From JBBQZU01 sp038207425 (GTDB lineage: Bacteria > Bacteroidota > Bacteroidia > Flavobacteriales_D > Cryomorphaceae), in contig JBBQZU010000004.1 of NCBI GenBank assembly GCA_038207425.1, forward strand, positions 1-64,000: a stretch of DNA of 64,000 bases, given 5' to 3'. How positions within the stretch are numbered: position 1 is the stretch's first letter; each line of letters begins with the position of its first letter. The position numbers and the translations under genes were made by a program. Shown one piece after another: positions 1 to 9,476 of this stretch. Below the pieces are notes generated by a model. It was not told the origin of the DNA, did not search any database, and saw only the letters and a program-made list of their open reading frames with translations.

Positions 1-135
1 TCTACCTGCAAGAAAAGTGGGCCCCATGAATTGGAGTGGCTCACAGATGTACTGGGCAGAATCCAATCCCACAATCACAAAGAACTCTATCAGCTCCTAC
101 CTAATAACTGGGAAAAATATAAGCGGGGGGAGTAA
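1..135 (+). mobile_element. IS66-family transposase, C-terminal end (partial)
   Basis: The window opens inside a reading frame that runs in frame 1 to a TAA at 133-135 and encodes 44 residues. They contain a Cys-Lys pair, then WLTDVLGRI, then LYQLLPNNW. This is the spacing of the IS66 transposase C-terminal domain (Thr-Cys-Lys, W-L-x-D-V-L-x-R-I, E-L-L-P-x-x-W). The rest lies before the window, so it cannot be said whether the element is intact. The sequence GGTTGCTCGGACGGATAC at about 149-166 resembles an IS66 right end, but the left end is not available to confirm it. Confidence 0.72.
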
Positions 136-543
136 GTCGGCTATATGGGTTGCTCGGACGGATACAATGAAAACATCCTTTCAACTTGGTTCATTACTTG
201 GCTTCTACATGTTGCACTGGTATTTATTTACGATCACTCATTTCGCAATGTTCGTAAAATCAGTTTGGTCAAAAGAGAATATCTCTTGAAGGTGTTTCCT
301 GACCCTAGCTTACTTCCGTGTTGTTACAACACTGCACATCTCAACATCTAACTCTTCATTTACAACTTGTCGAAAAAAGCAGCTTCTTTTAGGTGATTAA
401 ACATCATCAGTTATCTGAATTTGAATTCCGGAAGGGAAACTAAATTTAAGTCAACCCCTAATTTTTACTGAGCCATGAAACCTGCCATAGAGCAGGACAG
501 ATTATTGGCCTGAAATCATTTTCTTTGTGACCATTCAGATGAT
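136..543. other. Non-coding interval after the transposase end
   Basis: About 400 bases without a convincing gene. Two short open frames (17-289 and 145-351) have no recognisable domain, start context or Bacteroidota-like composition, and the first overlaps the transposase remnant in another frame. The first 30-40 bases may hold the IS right end. The last part should carry the promoter of the surface-protein gene at 544, but no clear TAnnTTTG element was found. Confidence 0.5.
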
Positions 544-2979
544 ATGAGATGTAGATTGATCATTGCCATGTTACTCGCAGTGCTGAGCGGGCAGGCTCAG
601 GTCGATACCAAATTTTGGTTTGTGGCACCCGAAGTTACTGAAAATCACGGTGACAACCCCATCTTTCTGAGGTTGTCATCATTCAATCAGGCAGCTACAA
701 TCACCATATCGCAACCTGCCAATCCCGGTTTTGCGGTTATCACCCAGAATCTCGCCGCGAATAATACTGTTTCGGTAGACCTTACCGGGCAGATCAGCAT
801 TATTGAAAACAAACCTGAGAATACTATTCTTAATTTTGGATTGCTGATTGAAAGTACTGCTCCCATTACGGCTTATTACGAAGTAAACCCAAGTTTGAAC
901 CCTGATATTTTTGCTTTAAAGGGCAATAACGCGCTCGGCACCGACTTCTTCCTGCCTATTCAGAATTTCTTCAGCGTAGGCGATATTTTCGGATCACCAT
1001 CGCCGCGGGTAGGTTTTGATATTGTAGCCACCATGGACAATACCGCCATTACCATCACACCCACTGCGGCGCTCGTTGGTCATCCCGCAGGTGTGCCCTT
1101 CACGATCAATCTCAACGAAGGTCAAACGTATTCGCTACTCGCGCAGAGCTTAACAGCACCATCGCTCCCCGCCGGTACGCGGGTAGTCTCTACCAATCCC
1201 ATTGCCATCACCATCAAGCACGACTCTATGGGTTTGGAATCGTGCTTTGACCTTATTGGCGATCAGATCGTGCCTCTTGAAATCATCGGGATGGAATACA
1301 TTGTGATGAAAGGATTTCTAAGCGACGAAGAGCGCATATTTGTCACCGCCACCGAAGACAATACTGAGATAATGGTAGGTGGAGTAGTGGTGGCCACCAT
1401 CAATGCAGGTCAGCAATACTCGCATCTGCTTACAGTTACTTCAGCCTATGTACAAACCAATAAGCCGGCTTACGTATTCCATATATCGGGCTTCGGTTGC
1501 GAAATGGGTGGCGCATTGCTCCCTTCAATACGCTGCACGGGGTCGCAAAGTGTGCGCTTTACCCGCAGCACGGGCGAGTTTTTCGGGCTTAATATCATGA
1601 TACGACATGGCAATCAGTCATTCTTTACGCTCAATGGCAGCACCACCCTTGTGCCCGCTTCAGCATTCTCTGTGGTGCCCGGTACGAATAATGAATGGGT
1701 GGCTGCGCAAATAAGCTTCACCACCGTACAGATACCCCTTGGTTCGAACGCCGTACTTACAAACAGCTCTGCTGATGATCCGCTTTTTCACCTTGGAATT
1801 ATCAATGGCAACAACTCATCGGGCTGCCGGTATGGGTACTTTTCTGATTTTGGCAAGGAAGTAGAGCTCGGCGCTGATCTTACCAAATGTGTTGAAGATG
1901 CTGTATTGCTCGATGCAGGCCCGGGGCAGGATACCTATGCGTGGAATACCGGAGAAACTACCCAAAGCATTACCGTAGCAGACCCGGGTACGTACTATGT
2001 GATTACTACCAAGGATGGCTGCGAAGCTTCAGATACGATCTCAATTGAAGATTTTGAAGCCCCACTCGTGAATATTGAAGGTCTGCTCGCAGCGTGCGCA
2101 GGTCAGAGTACAGAGTTGAATGCCGGCGATGATTTTGAAACGTATCTATGGTCAACCGGGGTCACCACATCTGCAATACAAGCTGGTGCTGGTGAGTACT
2201 GGGTGCTGATAACCGATGTAAATACCTGTGAAGGTTCTGATACGGTTACCGTTGCAGCTATCGATCTTCCACCGGTGCAGATTACCGGAATTCTTGCAGT
2301 ATGTCCAGGCGGTTTTACCACCCTTTCGGCAAATGAAGGATATGCGAGCTACCTCTGGAGCACCGGATATACAGTGGCGCAAACCATTGCCGGAAACGGC
2401 ACCCATACCGTGCAGGTAACAGATACTGATGGTTGTCAGAACTCAGCTACAACTGTGGTACTTCCGGTAATACCCATTGCGGATTTCAGTTTTGATCCCT
2501 CACCTGTATACGGCACCGGCAAGCCCACCCAATTCACCGATTTGTCAGCCACTGTTGATTCATTGCCTGCCGTAAGCTGGCTGTGGACTTTCGGCGATGG
2601 CAATGGCTCCACCGAACAGAACCCCGTTCACAACTATGCTGAAGAAGGAATCTATCCTGTTACGCTGTTCATTACTGATGCTTTCGGCTGCACTTCACTG
2701 ATCAGCTATGACTATACAGTAATCGGAAATATTGTGGTGCCTAATGTTATTTCACCAAATGGCGGTGGGTTGAACGACTTCTTCGTGGTGTGGAACCTCG
2801 AGGAGTATCCTCCCGCATCGCTTTCAATCTGGAACCGCTGGGGAAATCTGGTATTCGAGGCCAACCCGTACCTGAATAACTGGGATGGTGATGATCACAG
2901 TGCAGGCACTTACTTTTATTTGCTGAAACTGAGAAATGGCGAACTCTTTAAAGGCAATGTAACCTTGGTAAGAGAGTAG
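544..2979 (+). CDS. T9SS type B surface protein: IgGFc-binding-like, Ig-like repeats, PKD, CHU-type C-terminal domain
   Basis: 811 residues, predicted to be secreted and attached to the cell surface through the type IX secretion system. A signal peptide covers residues 1-18 and ends in GQAQ. Residues of about 100-440 resemble the IgGFc-binding N-terminal domain (strand pattern around DNTAITITPTA and TNPIAITIKHDS). Three tandem Ig-like repeats with a YLWSTG core follow (about 445-645), then a PKD domain (WTFGDGNGSTEQNPVHNY, about 645-735). The gliding-motility-associated type B sorting domain closes the protein (NVISPNGGGLNDFF, SIWNRWGNLVF, AGTYFYLLKL). Family knowledge points to adhesion or matrix binding; the ligand is unknown. 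It stands alone, 38 bp from a convergent gene. Intact, with no sign of frameshift. Confidence 0.88.
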   Translation: MRCRLIIAMLLAVLSGQAQVDTKFWFVAPEVTENHGDNPIFLRLSSFNQAATITISQPANPGFAVITQNLAANNTVSVDLTGQISIIENKPENTILNFGLLIESTAPITAYYEVNPSLNPDIFALKGNNALGTDFFLPIQNFFSVGDIFGSPSPRVGFDIVATMDNTAITITPTAALVGHPAGVPFTINLNEGQTYSLLAQSLTAPSLPAGTRVVSTNPIAITIKHDSMGLESCFDLIGDQIVPLEIIGMEYIVMKGFLSDEERIFVTATEDNTEIMVGGVVVATINAGQQYSHLLTVTSAYVQTNKPAYVFHISGFGCEMGGALLPSIRCTGSQSVRFTRSTGEFFGLNIMIRHGNQSFFTLNGSTTLVPASAFSVVPGTNNEWVAAQISFTTVQIPLGSNAVLTNSSADDPLFHLGIINGNNSSGCRYGYFSDFGKEVELGADLTKCVEDAVLLDAGPGQDTYAWNTGETTQSITVADPGTYYVITTKDGCEASDTISIEDFEAPLVNIEGLLAACAGQSTELNAGDDFETYLWSTGVTTSAIQAGAGEYWVLITDVNTCEGSDTVTVAAIDLPPVQITGILAVCPGGFTTLSANEGYASYLWSTGYTVAQTIAGNGTHTVQVTDTDGCQNSATTVVLPVIPIADFSFDPSPVYGTGKPTQFTDLSATVDSLPAVSWLWTFGDGNGSTEQNPVHNYAEEGIYPVTLFITDAFGCTSLISYDYTVIGNIVVPNVISPNGGGLNDFFVVWNLEEYPPASLSIWNRWGNLVFEANPYLNNWDGDDHSAGTYFYLLKLRNGELFKGNVTLVRE
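1876..2470 (+). repeat. Three tandem Ig-like repeats inside the surface protein gene
   Basis: Three consecutive units of about 60-75 codons share the pattern: Cys, a short L-x-A-G segment, then Y-x-W-[NS]-T-G-x-T, then a strand with G-x-[YH]-x-V, then a Cys and a T/V-rich strand. The W-x-T-G cores are at AWNTGETT, LWSTGVTT and LWSTGYTV. The copies have diverged at DNA level, so this is an old domain duplication rather than a recent expansion. Such repeats usually act as spacers or binding modules in T9SS-exported adhesins. Confidence 0.75.
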
Positions 2980-3017
2980 AACGCATACCAATTCGCAGCC
3001 GAAAAGTCCTAATATCA

Positions 3018-3461
3018 TCAGCCATTGCCAAGTGCAATTTCGTTTCTGGGCAGGCGGTACCTTCGGTCGGTTGTAATGAAAATGAGCGTTTCATTTCCGT
3101 TGCACTTTTGAAGCAGGATTTCAAGATCAACTTCATACATCACCCTGTCCGAAACCATCCATACCGCACTGGTTGCAGGGTCTTTTATAGCCAACATAAA
3201 GCCCACGGCATTTATAGCTTTATTATTTCTTTTATCTACAGTTTGTATGGTAAGTTTGCCGCCCGTACCCGGGTCTGTACGCAGCACGCCTTCGGGGGTA
3301 TTTGGCTGTGCAAGCGGTACTCCTTTGAGACAAACAGCCGTAAATTCCCGGTACCTTCCATCGCCTTTTATATTCTTGAAAAGAACATCCATTTGTCCAT
3401 TCACCTGTACCATCGTTGTGAGCACAAGCAGGAGCGTAGTGCAAAATTTTGTTGCGTTCAT
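3018..3461 (-). CDS. Small secreted protein of unknown function
   Basis: 147 residues from an ATG, with a clear signal peptide (hydrophobic LLLVLTTMVQVNG, cleavage likely before QMDV). The mature part is about 125 residues and beta-rich, with a few short motifs (FKNIKGDGRYREF, AVCLKG, AINAVGFMLAIKD, DRRYRLPRNE). I recognise no named domain. The gene is divergent from the broken membrane-anchored winged-helix regulator that starts about 130 bp away, so the two may once have been functionally linked (inference from position only). It converges on the surface-protein gene with a gap of 38 bp and no obvious terminator. Confidence 0.72.
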   Translation of the reverse strand: MNATKFCTTLLLVLTTMVQVNGQMDVLFKNIKGDGRYREFTAVCLKGVPLAQPNTPEGVLRTDPGTGGKLTIQTVDKRNNKAINAVGFMLAIKDPATSAVWMVSDRVMYEVDLEILLQKCNGNETLIFITTDRRYRLPRNEIALGNG

Positions 3462-3593
3462 AGTTTCGTTGTTTTAAAGTTTGAGCAACAAATTTCGGCT
3501 TAACCTGGTAGGAAGGTTGAAACTTGCTGTAAAACAATGTAAATGAAATGTAAAAGTAGCCGCCGAATGCGATACACTGCGTAAATTGTGGGC

Positions 3594-4453
3594 ATGAAAT
3601 GCATTCAAGGGCTATTGCCCGCGGCATACTGCTTTGTAATTTGCTATGTACTGTCACCATCTGTATGCGCTGCTGATGACGACAGGTTCAGCAATCAGGT
3701 GAATCTTGCACTGAGGCAAACGGGGCATCTTTTGTTGCTGGAGCGAAACGATTCTACCACCATTATTCCTCCTGTGAAGCGGGAAGGTTCACAAGGATAT
3801 TTGCTCAGGATTCATGGAGTGTTCAATTATAGTTCCCTGCCTGCTATACTCAAAGGGTCATTACAGACTATGGTATTGAAGAGTCATTTGAACTTGTGTT
3901 AAGGTCGTGCAATAGTCAAAGTACCTTGCTTGGCTTTAATAAGCTGGCCATGGATCGGGATAGTGTTCCTTGCACTGAGCGAAACCCTTCTGTAAGCTGT
4001 GCCGACATTTTCATACAGTTTCAGATCAGCGAGAAACCGCATTCATCAGGTCTGGCGGGCTATGCCATGCTATTTATACCCCTTGGAGGGCTGGGATACT
4101 TTATTTTCCGGAAACGGAGAAAAGCGCCTTCTGTGGAGTCATCATCAGATCAATTTATTCTTGGTGAATTTCGTTTCGATCCGAAGAATCAGAATTTAAA
4201 GATTGGTCAACAGGAGTATTTACTACCTTCCGGGAAAACAAACTCTTGTTGTTCTTTGCAAGCCATCCGAATCAGGTATTGACACCGTCAGATATTCTGG
4301 CTTCTGTTTGGGAAGACGAAGGAGTAATGGTAGGCAGAAGTCCCGATGTTTTTATCTCGCGGTTGCGGAAGTTATTGCGCTGCGACCTTACCGTGCAGTT
4401 GAAAAAATGTGCATGGCGTGGGCTATCGGCTTGAGCTGCCGTCAATAACCTAG
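3594..4453 (+). pseudogene. Membrane-anchored winged-helix transcriptional regulator, disrupted by three frameshifts
   Basis: Read across three frames, the region encodes one familiar Bacteroidota protein: a signal peptide (ending SVCAAD), a periplasmic domain with LALRQTGHLLL and DSTTIIPPVKR, a DSVPC Cys motif, a transmembrane segment (LFIPLGGLGYFIF), and a cytoplasmic Trans_reg_C winged helix (NQVLTPSDILASVW, GRSPDVFISRLRKLL, VHGVGYRLEL). The frame moves near 3869 (before YGIEESFEL), near 4223-4228 (before FRENKLLLFF), and in the A6 run 4402-4407. Removing one A restores the canonical end, with a TAG at 4451-4453. The start is the ATG at 3594, or the GTG two codons upstream. Three independent shifts argue for real decay, but each is a single-base change and needs read support. 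Confidence 0.82.
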
Positions 4454-4478
4454 AAGGTCAGGTGTGGTTTTCAATTGG

Positions 4479-5711
4479 TTATTTATTGTCTGGTCTGAGC
4501 ATTTTCAAAGAAAAGCCACCGAGTACTAAAATAATGATTCCCATCAGCGCCCAGAGCCACAGCTTATTTGTGAAAAGGCCTTCAGTAGCGCTTCTCGGAG
4601 TATCCATTCTTGTTTCAGTACCGAGCTGAAGGAATGCTGAATTTTCTGGAATTTTGTCTGCAAACCGCGAAATATCATACACCGGCGCGCGGGCATGGCT
4701 GCTGCCATAAACGAGAAAATATGAAGCAGGTTCAGCAAAGCGCACCAGCAACTCGTGCCGGTAGCCTTGCACCGTGAAATCTGCGATATCAAGCGGGGCA
4801 TTGTCGCCATTGTATATTTCTATCCTCAGCTTTCGCAAAATGGTGCCCGTAAATGTGAATTCATTTATCTGCAAAGAATGCATTGTGCTCTTAAGTAGAT
4901 TGCTGTATTGATACAACATTCCCTTTTCGGTTATAGTGCTATCAGCGAGGTAGCCAATGGAAATATTTCGGTAGTAATCAAGTGAATCTGCCACGTAAAG
5001 TCTCAGTCTCGAAACGGGTAAGAGAACGCCAAGATCTATGTCAATTTGCGTAGTGCGATTTACCTTATTGTTTTCTGTATTTGCTTGAATTACAGTAAAG
5101 GTATTCCAAACGCCTTCTTTTATATTTAGCTTAGTAAGTGCTGCTTTTTTAAGTTCGGGCTGCTCATTGCTTTGTATCGACATTCGCAGGTAGCGGTAAT
5201 TTGCAGGAGCGAAAGAAATATTGGTGAACTGAAAATCGGTTTGATCATTCTTTATTGATAGAATGCGGTAATTTTCAATGATGGTAAACCACTCGTTCTG
5301 ATTATGGCTTCCTTCAATATTTACTTTCCAATCGTAATTTGGCTGAGCGAATTCGGTTTTTATTTCGCTTACTGTAGCACCTTCGGGCACTTCGAAAGTG
5401 AAATAATACAACTTGCCACGGCGCGCTGAATTGATGAGTTTATATTCCACATCGGTACTGATATGATGTTCCGTATCGCGCTGCAGCAGGTAAGGAGCTT
5501 CAATGGTGTCACCATTTGCAGCAATGCCAAGCACCCTTATATCGCTTAGCGATTGAGTAGTTTTGCCCACCAATTCGGGTGGTAACGTGATGCGGTGCCA
5601 TGGCCCACTGATGCCGCTGATGTCACGGCGGTAGGTATAGCCGTGCTGCGCATAGGGTCTTGCAAGGGCAAAGATCATACAGAATGCGAGTAGCTTAATC
5701 TTTAGGGTCAT
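4479..5711 (-). CDS. DUF3999 family membrane-anchored periplasmic protein
   Basis: 410 residues. A signal peptide (LLAFCMIFALARPYAQ) leads a long periplasmic beta-rich region with a discoidin-like flavour (NISFAPANYRYLRMSIQS), followed by one C-terminal transmembrane helix (LWALMGIIILVLGGFSL) and a short basic tail. This architecture matches DUF3999. Its start overlaps the end of the DUF2339 gene by 17 bp, so the pair is translationally coupled; these two families often occur together. The exact role is unknown, and a joint function in the cell envelope is inferred from the pairing. Confidence 0.82.
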   Translation of the reverse strand: MTLKIKLLAFCMIFALARPYAQHGYTYRRDISGISGPWHRITLPPELVGKTTQSLSDIRVLGIAANGDTIEAPYLLQRDTEHHISTDVEYKLINSARRGKLYYFTFEVPEGATVSEIKTEFAQPNYDWKVNIEGSHNQNEWFTIIENYRILSIKNDQTDFQFTNISFAPANYRYLRMSIQSNEQPELKKAALTKLNIKEGVWNTFTVIQANTENNKVNRTTQIDIDLGVLLPVSRLRLYVADSLDYYRNISIGYLADSTITEKGMLYQYSNLLKSTMHSLQINEFTFTGTILRKLRIEIYNGDNAPLDIADFTVQGYRHELLVRFAEPASYFLVYGSSHARAPVYDISRFADKIPENSAFLQLGTETRMDTPRSATEGLFTNKLWLWALMGIIILVLGGFSLKMLRPDNK

Positions 5712-8025
5712 CGCTGATTATATTTTTAAATTTATTGTAGAGGAATGAAACGATCAGCAAAAGCACACCCAGCGACAAGAAAACGACAGTTTTCGCGATG
5801 GTGGAGAGGTGGGCAATATCGAAAATAAATAATTTCAACAGCGTGATTCCAAAGAATGCGATAGCACCAATTCGCAAATGTTTTTTTTTCTTTCGGATGC
5901 CAATTGCTACGATTGTAAGGGCGTAAATTCCCCACAAAATACTCAATCCAAGATCGTAGGTGCCGTTGGGGTCGGCGATGGCTGTGATGTGAATCAATTC
6001 GCTGCTGGCAAGCCATATAAGGGTAATGTGCAGTGTGGCATCAAAAGCTTTTTCGAGATTCATTTTCACAAAATCCTGCCGCACATATTTGCCGAGAGCA
6101 AGAAGCGCAAATACCACTAAAAGGTAACCGATATACCTGAGTAGAATATACCATATGCTGACATGGTAATATTCAGCCAGGTGCTGCTGTATGTAAGTAT
6201 CGCGCAGGGAGGCAAGACTTGAAAGCCCATCTTGTAAAAAGGCAAGCAGCAAAAGCACGATGAGCAACATGTTTACATAGGCCAATGTGGTACTGCGAAT
6301 TTTGCGCATATTCAAAATGGCTAGCATTGAAAAGAAAAACAACGAAAAAATTACGATCCAGAATCTTTTAAAATCCTTTAGAGAATCATCTCGATAGTAG
6401 TTTTCCATGCCATCGATGGTAACAGTAAGAGCCGAATTTTCGAATAACTGATCCCAGTAATTTACCATTTCGACCCTTATGGAAATGTATATCGCTGAAA
6501 GCAATAAAGTCGGTATGGCAAAGGCAATAAATTTATGAAACCATTTTTTGCCGACAGGCAACTCAGTGCGTGGATGCCGCTGCTGAATGCTCATAATTCC
6601 ACTAAGCGCAGCAATAAACGATAGAGAAGTGAGAAAGTGAATGTTCAGGAAAGGAGTGATAAACCCATCAGTGCTTCCCTGGTAGAAATTGCCGTATTCG
6701 ATCATCCAGTCGTGGGCCAGACTGAAAAACGCTAGGAAAATAAGCGGATAGGAGAGGCGCTCATAGAATGGTACATTTTTGCTGCGCCCAATCCAAAAAA
6801 GAAGCACCGCTTCACCGCTCCATAGCAGTGTAACCCAGTTGCCATCGAGCTGTATCGGTATAGCAATGGTAATGCATACCAGCACAAGGCCCAGTACGAG
6901 GTAAAACAAATTTCTATCGGCTGCTTTATTTCGCTGAATGAGGAGCCCCGCTATAAAGTGCACCATGGCATTGCACAAGGCAAATAAGCCAAGATACTGC
7001 GCGCCGGCTTCATTGCCATCGAGTATGTCGTACCCCAGCGCGAAGTAGATAAATGAATTGGCTATGATAAGGCCAACATCAAGCCGATCGAAAACTTCCT
7101 TTCTGATCAATTTATATGCAAGAAATGTAGTGTAGAAAATGAGGTAAAATATGGTTGTGAAACTCAGGCCGGTTACAAAATGAAACGCATCGTCATAGTC
7201 GCTCAGGTACCATGAAGCTGCAATGAGCCAGGTGAGCAGAAATGCAGCGAGAGATACGTTTTTCCAGTATTGCCTGAAGGCTAAAAAAAGAATGCCGGTA
7301 TTGATAATGGCTATATAGGAAAAGAAAATATGCACGCGCCCTGAGTTATTGCTGAGCAGGAATGGAACTGCATAGGCGCCCACCAGCCCAATAAGTGCGA
7401 TGACTTGCCTGGAATATGAAATAGCGGCAATTGCAGTAAATATTGTAAAAATCACCATTATTGCGAAGGCGAGCATCTGCGGAATCAGCGCGTACAAATC
7501 ATAAGCGAGATAGGTAACGAAATACATAATTGCCAGGGCACCGCTTACCAGCACCGCGCTGAAGTCGGTGTATTTCTGCTTCAGCTTTATTCCGAAAGCC
7601 AGCAGACCTGCGCCAATGAGATAACCCAGAATAATTCGCGTAAGCGGACTTATCAGGTCGTGTTCAATGGAGTATTTCGCACCGATACCAACGCCGATAA
7701 TGGTAATTGCAATCCCGATTTTATTGATGATGTTTTCCCCGATAAATTTCTCCCAGTCTGATTCTTTTCCGGTGGCTACAGCAGTAGTAAGTTCGGGTTG
7801 GGCTATTCTCGCGCGGTCGGGTTGTAAAAGTGTCTGTTTACCTTCTTCCGAAACCTGATTGGATGGTTTAATTTCCTCTCTCTTTTCTGAGGAAGCCTGG
7901 CCTGATTTCAGTGCTTTTATTTCAGCGTAAAGTGTGTTTACAGAATCGGCCAGTTTCTTTTGTCGCCCGGCTATTAACTCGAGTTTCTCCATCAACTTCT
8001 CAAGTTCATCATTGTTTTCAGCCAT
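5695..8025 (-). CDS. DUF2339 family polytopic membrane protein
   Basis: 776 residues. The first 35 form a short coiled coil (LEKLMEKLELIAGRQKKL), followed by a charged linker, then more than twenty hydrophobic segments from about residue 95 to the end, with short loops. The motif WEKFIGENIINKIGI before the first helix is typical of DUF2339 proteins. The function of the family is not established. It is the first gene of an operon with the DUF3999 gene downstream (17 bp overlap). A candidate minus-7 element, TAGTTTTG, lies at 8153-8160 on the minus strand, giving a leader of roughly 120 nt. The C-terminus (SDDPKD) runs directly into the overlap. Confidence 0.85.
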   Translation of the reverse strand: MAENNDELEKLMEKLELIAGRQKKLADSVNTLYAEIKALKSGQASSEKREEIKPSNQVSEEGKQTLLQPDRARIAQPELTTAVATGKESDWEKFIGENIINKIGIAITIIGVGIGAKYSIEHDLISPLTRIILGYLIGAGLLAFGIKLKQKYTDFSAVLVSGALAIMYFVTYLAYDLYALIPQMLAFAIMVIFTIFTAIAAISYSRQVIALIGLVGAYAVPFLLSNNSGRVHIFFSYIAIINTGILFLAFRQYWKNVSLAAFLLTWLIAASWYLSDYDDAFHFVTGLSFTTIFYLIFYTTFLAYKLIRKEVFDRLDVGLIIANSFIYFALGYDILDGNEAGAQYLGLFALCNAMVHFIAGLLIQRNKAADRNLFYLVLGLVLVCITIAIPIQLDGNWVTLLWSGEAVLLFWIGRSKNVPFYERLSYPLIFLAFFSLAHDWMIEYGNFYQGSTDGFITPFLNIHFLTSLSFIAALSGIMSIQQRHPRTELPVGKKWFHKFIAFAIPTLLLSAIYISIRVEMVNYWDQLFENSALTVTIDGMENYYRDDSLKDFKRFWIVIFSLFFFSMLAILNMRKIRSTTLAYVNMLLIVLLLLAFLQDGLSSLASLRDTYIQQHLAEYYHVSIWYILLRYIGYLLVVFALLALGKYVRQDFVKMNLEKAFDATLHITLIWLASSELIHITAIADPNGTYDLGLSILWGIYALTIVAIGIRKKKKHLRIGAIAFFGITLLKLFIFDIAHLSTIAKTVVFLSLGVLLLIVSFLYNKFKNIISDDPKD

Positions 8026-8378
8026 AAGTGTAGGTTACTGGGTGTTGTATTTGAAGGTTCATTCACATCTATCCAAACCGTTTGAAAAATTACATGGCAT
8101 CCTGTCTCTGTGCGCCTGGGTGGCAAAACAAAAATGAAGGCCATGTCATCATCAAAACTAAATAACTTTTCTTAAGTCTTGCAGATATCGGTCAAGAGTA
8201 TTGTCACTTCTTTTGTAAAGAAGTACCAAGTGGATATAAATCGCAAAGGAATAAACACACATGGACGCACTTTGCATCAATGCTTTTAATTCTCTACTCT
8301 TCAATGCTTATGATGCATGGCAACAATTAAGGGCTTGAATAAATCACTTCTTGCAAGTTATGGAAACAAAAGCTGGTC
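8026..8378. other. Intergenic region upstream of the DUF2339 operon
   Basis: About 350 bases with no supported gene; the small frame at 7934-8137 is antisense to the DUF2339 start. The minus-strand element TAGTTTTG at 8153-8160 is the best promoter candidate. A short inverted pair (CTTCTTTTGTAAAGAAG, about 8209-8225) can form a 5-6 bp hairpin of unknown meaning. The rest, towards the permease gene stop at 8379, shows nothing recognisable. Confidence 0.45.
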
Positions 8379-9476
8379 TCAAATCGCACTTCTGGGAAAC
8401 CATCCGCTTGTGCAATATTGAGCCCTTGTTATTTGGCTTTGTTTTTCATTCAAAAATTCAAGTTTTGTCAAAACGTTGTACTTAAAACAATAAAACTCAA
8501 AGCTGGGATTTGAACCAAGCCTGAATACCTTTTCCAATAGTATTTGGTCATATTGAAATTGAAGTTCCTCATATTCAGACCTGATATCCAAAGGAAGTTC
8601 ATCAGGCAAAATGGGCCTTTCTATTTCTAACCCATCGTCGATGGTAAATTCCAGAGTTAAATTGCTCTTGCGCCAATTCATTGTAATTTCGTCGTACTTG
8701 TTTTTCGTAAATGAAATATTGTCCTGGTGAATAATGATGTGCGAAGTGCTTACCAACAAAAATATTCCAGATGCAACCATGGCCCCGTAACCGATTTTGC
8801 GAAATAGATACTCACTCAAATGAGGCAAAATGTACTTTATGGAATACGATGAAATTACAGACGCAGCAGCAATGGTAATTCCCAGCCACAATGCATTAGT
8901 AGAATAAAGACCCAATAGCAGGTAGATAATCAGTTTTGTGAAATGAAGTAAAATTTCGTTGGCTGCCCTTGTTGCTACATTTTCTTCTTTGGCAAGGCCG
9001 TAACGCAAGTAAAATCGATTGAATATAAGTCCGATTGCTCCTGTAACACCTGAAATAAAACCTGCGCAAAAACCGACAATGGCCAGGACAAATTTTGGGT
9101 ATGGTTTCTCTACTTTTTCTTGTTGCTTTCTTGTTCTGAATAGTTCGGGAACATTCGCTATCAGAAACAATGCCACAAAAAATTGCAGATAAATAGGATT
9201 GATGCATTTAATAAGCCATGCGCCCAAAAGAACGGCAGGTATGGAAAATGGGACAAACCACAAGAAAATGCCCCATCGAATATGCTTTTTGAACACCACG
9301 ATTCGTGAAGCTGAACTTGTAAATGTGCCGATGGTAAGCGAGAATGGAACTACGGAACCGGGTAAAAGCAAATTGAGTAGTGGAAGTAATATTAAACTTG
9401 CACCGCCTCCACAAATGGCACTGATCCAAAAAGCAACGATGGTTGCTATGAAGAGAAGAAGAATTTTTAAGGCCAT
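8379..9476 (-). CDS. TauE/SafE family permease with an extra C-terminal domain
   Basis: 365 residues. Residues 1-255 hold about eight hydrophobic helices with the TauE/SafE signature (ISAICGGGASLILLPLLNL near the N-terminus and a second glycine-rich repeat CAGFISGVTGAIGLIFNRF). The family exports sulfite, sulfonates or related anions across the inner membrane; the substrate cannot be told here. Residues of about 256-365 are soluble and unusual (TLEFTIDDGLEIERP, YEELQFQYDQILLEKVFRL) and have no counterpart I know in this family. A promoter element TAATTTTG at 9493-9500 on the minus strand lies close to the ATG. It is a lone gene in an AT-rich, gene-poor stretch, which suits an acquired gene. 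Confidence 0.78.
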   Translation of the reverse strand: MALKILLLFIATIVAFWISAICGGGASLILLPLLNLLLPGSVVPFSLTIGTFTSSASRIVVFKKHIRWGIFLWFVPFSIPAVLLGAWLIKCINPIYLQFFVALFLIANVPELFRTRKQQEKVEKPYPKFVLAIVGFCAGFISGVTGAIGLIFNRFYLRYGLAKEENVATRAANEILLHFTKLIIYLLLGLYSTNALWLGITIAAASVISSYSIKYILPHLSEYLFRKIGYGAMVASGIFLLVSTSHIIIHQDNISFTKNKYDEITMNWRKSNLTLEFTIDDGLEIERPILPDELPLDIRSEYEELQFQYDQILLEKVFRLGSNPSFEFYCFKYNVLTKLEFLNEKQSQITRAQYCTSGWFPRSAI

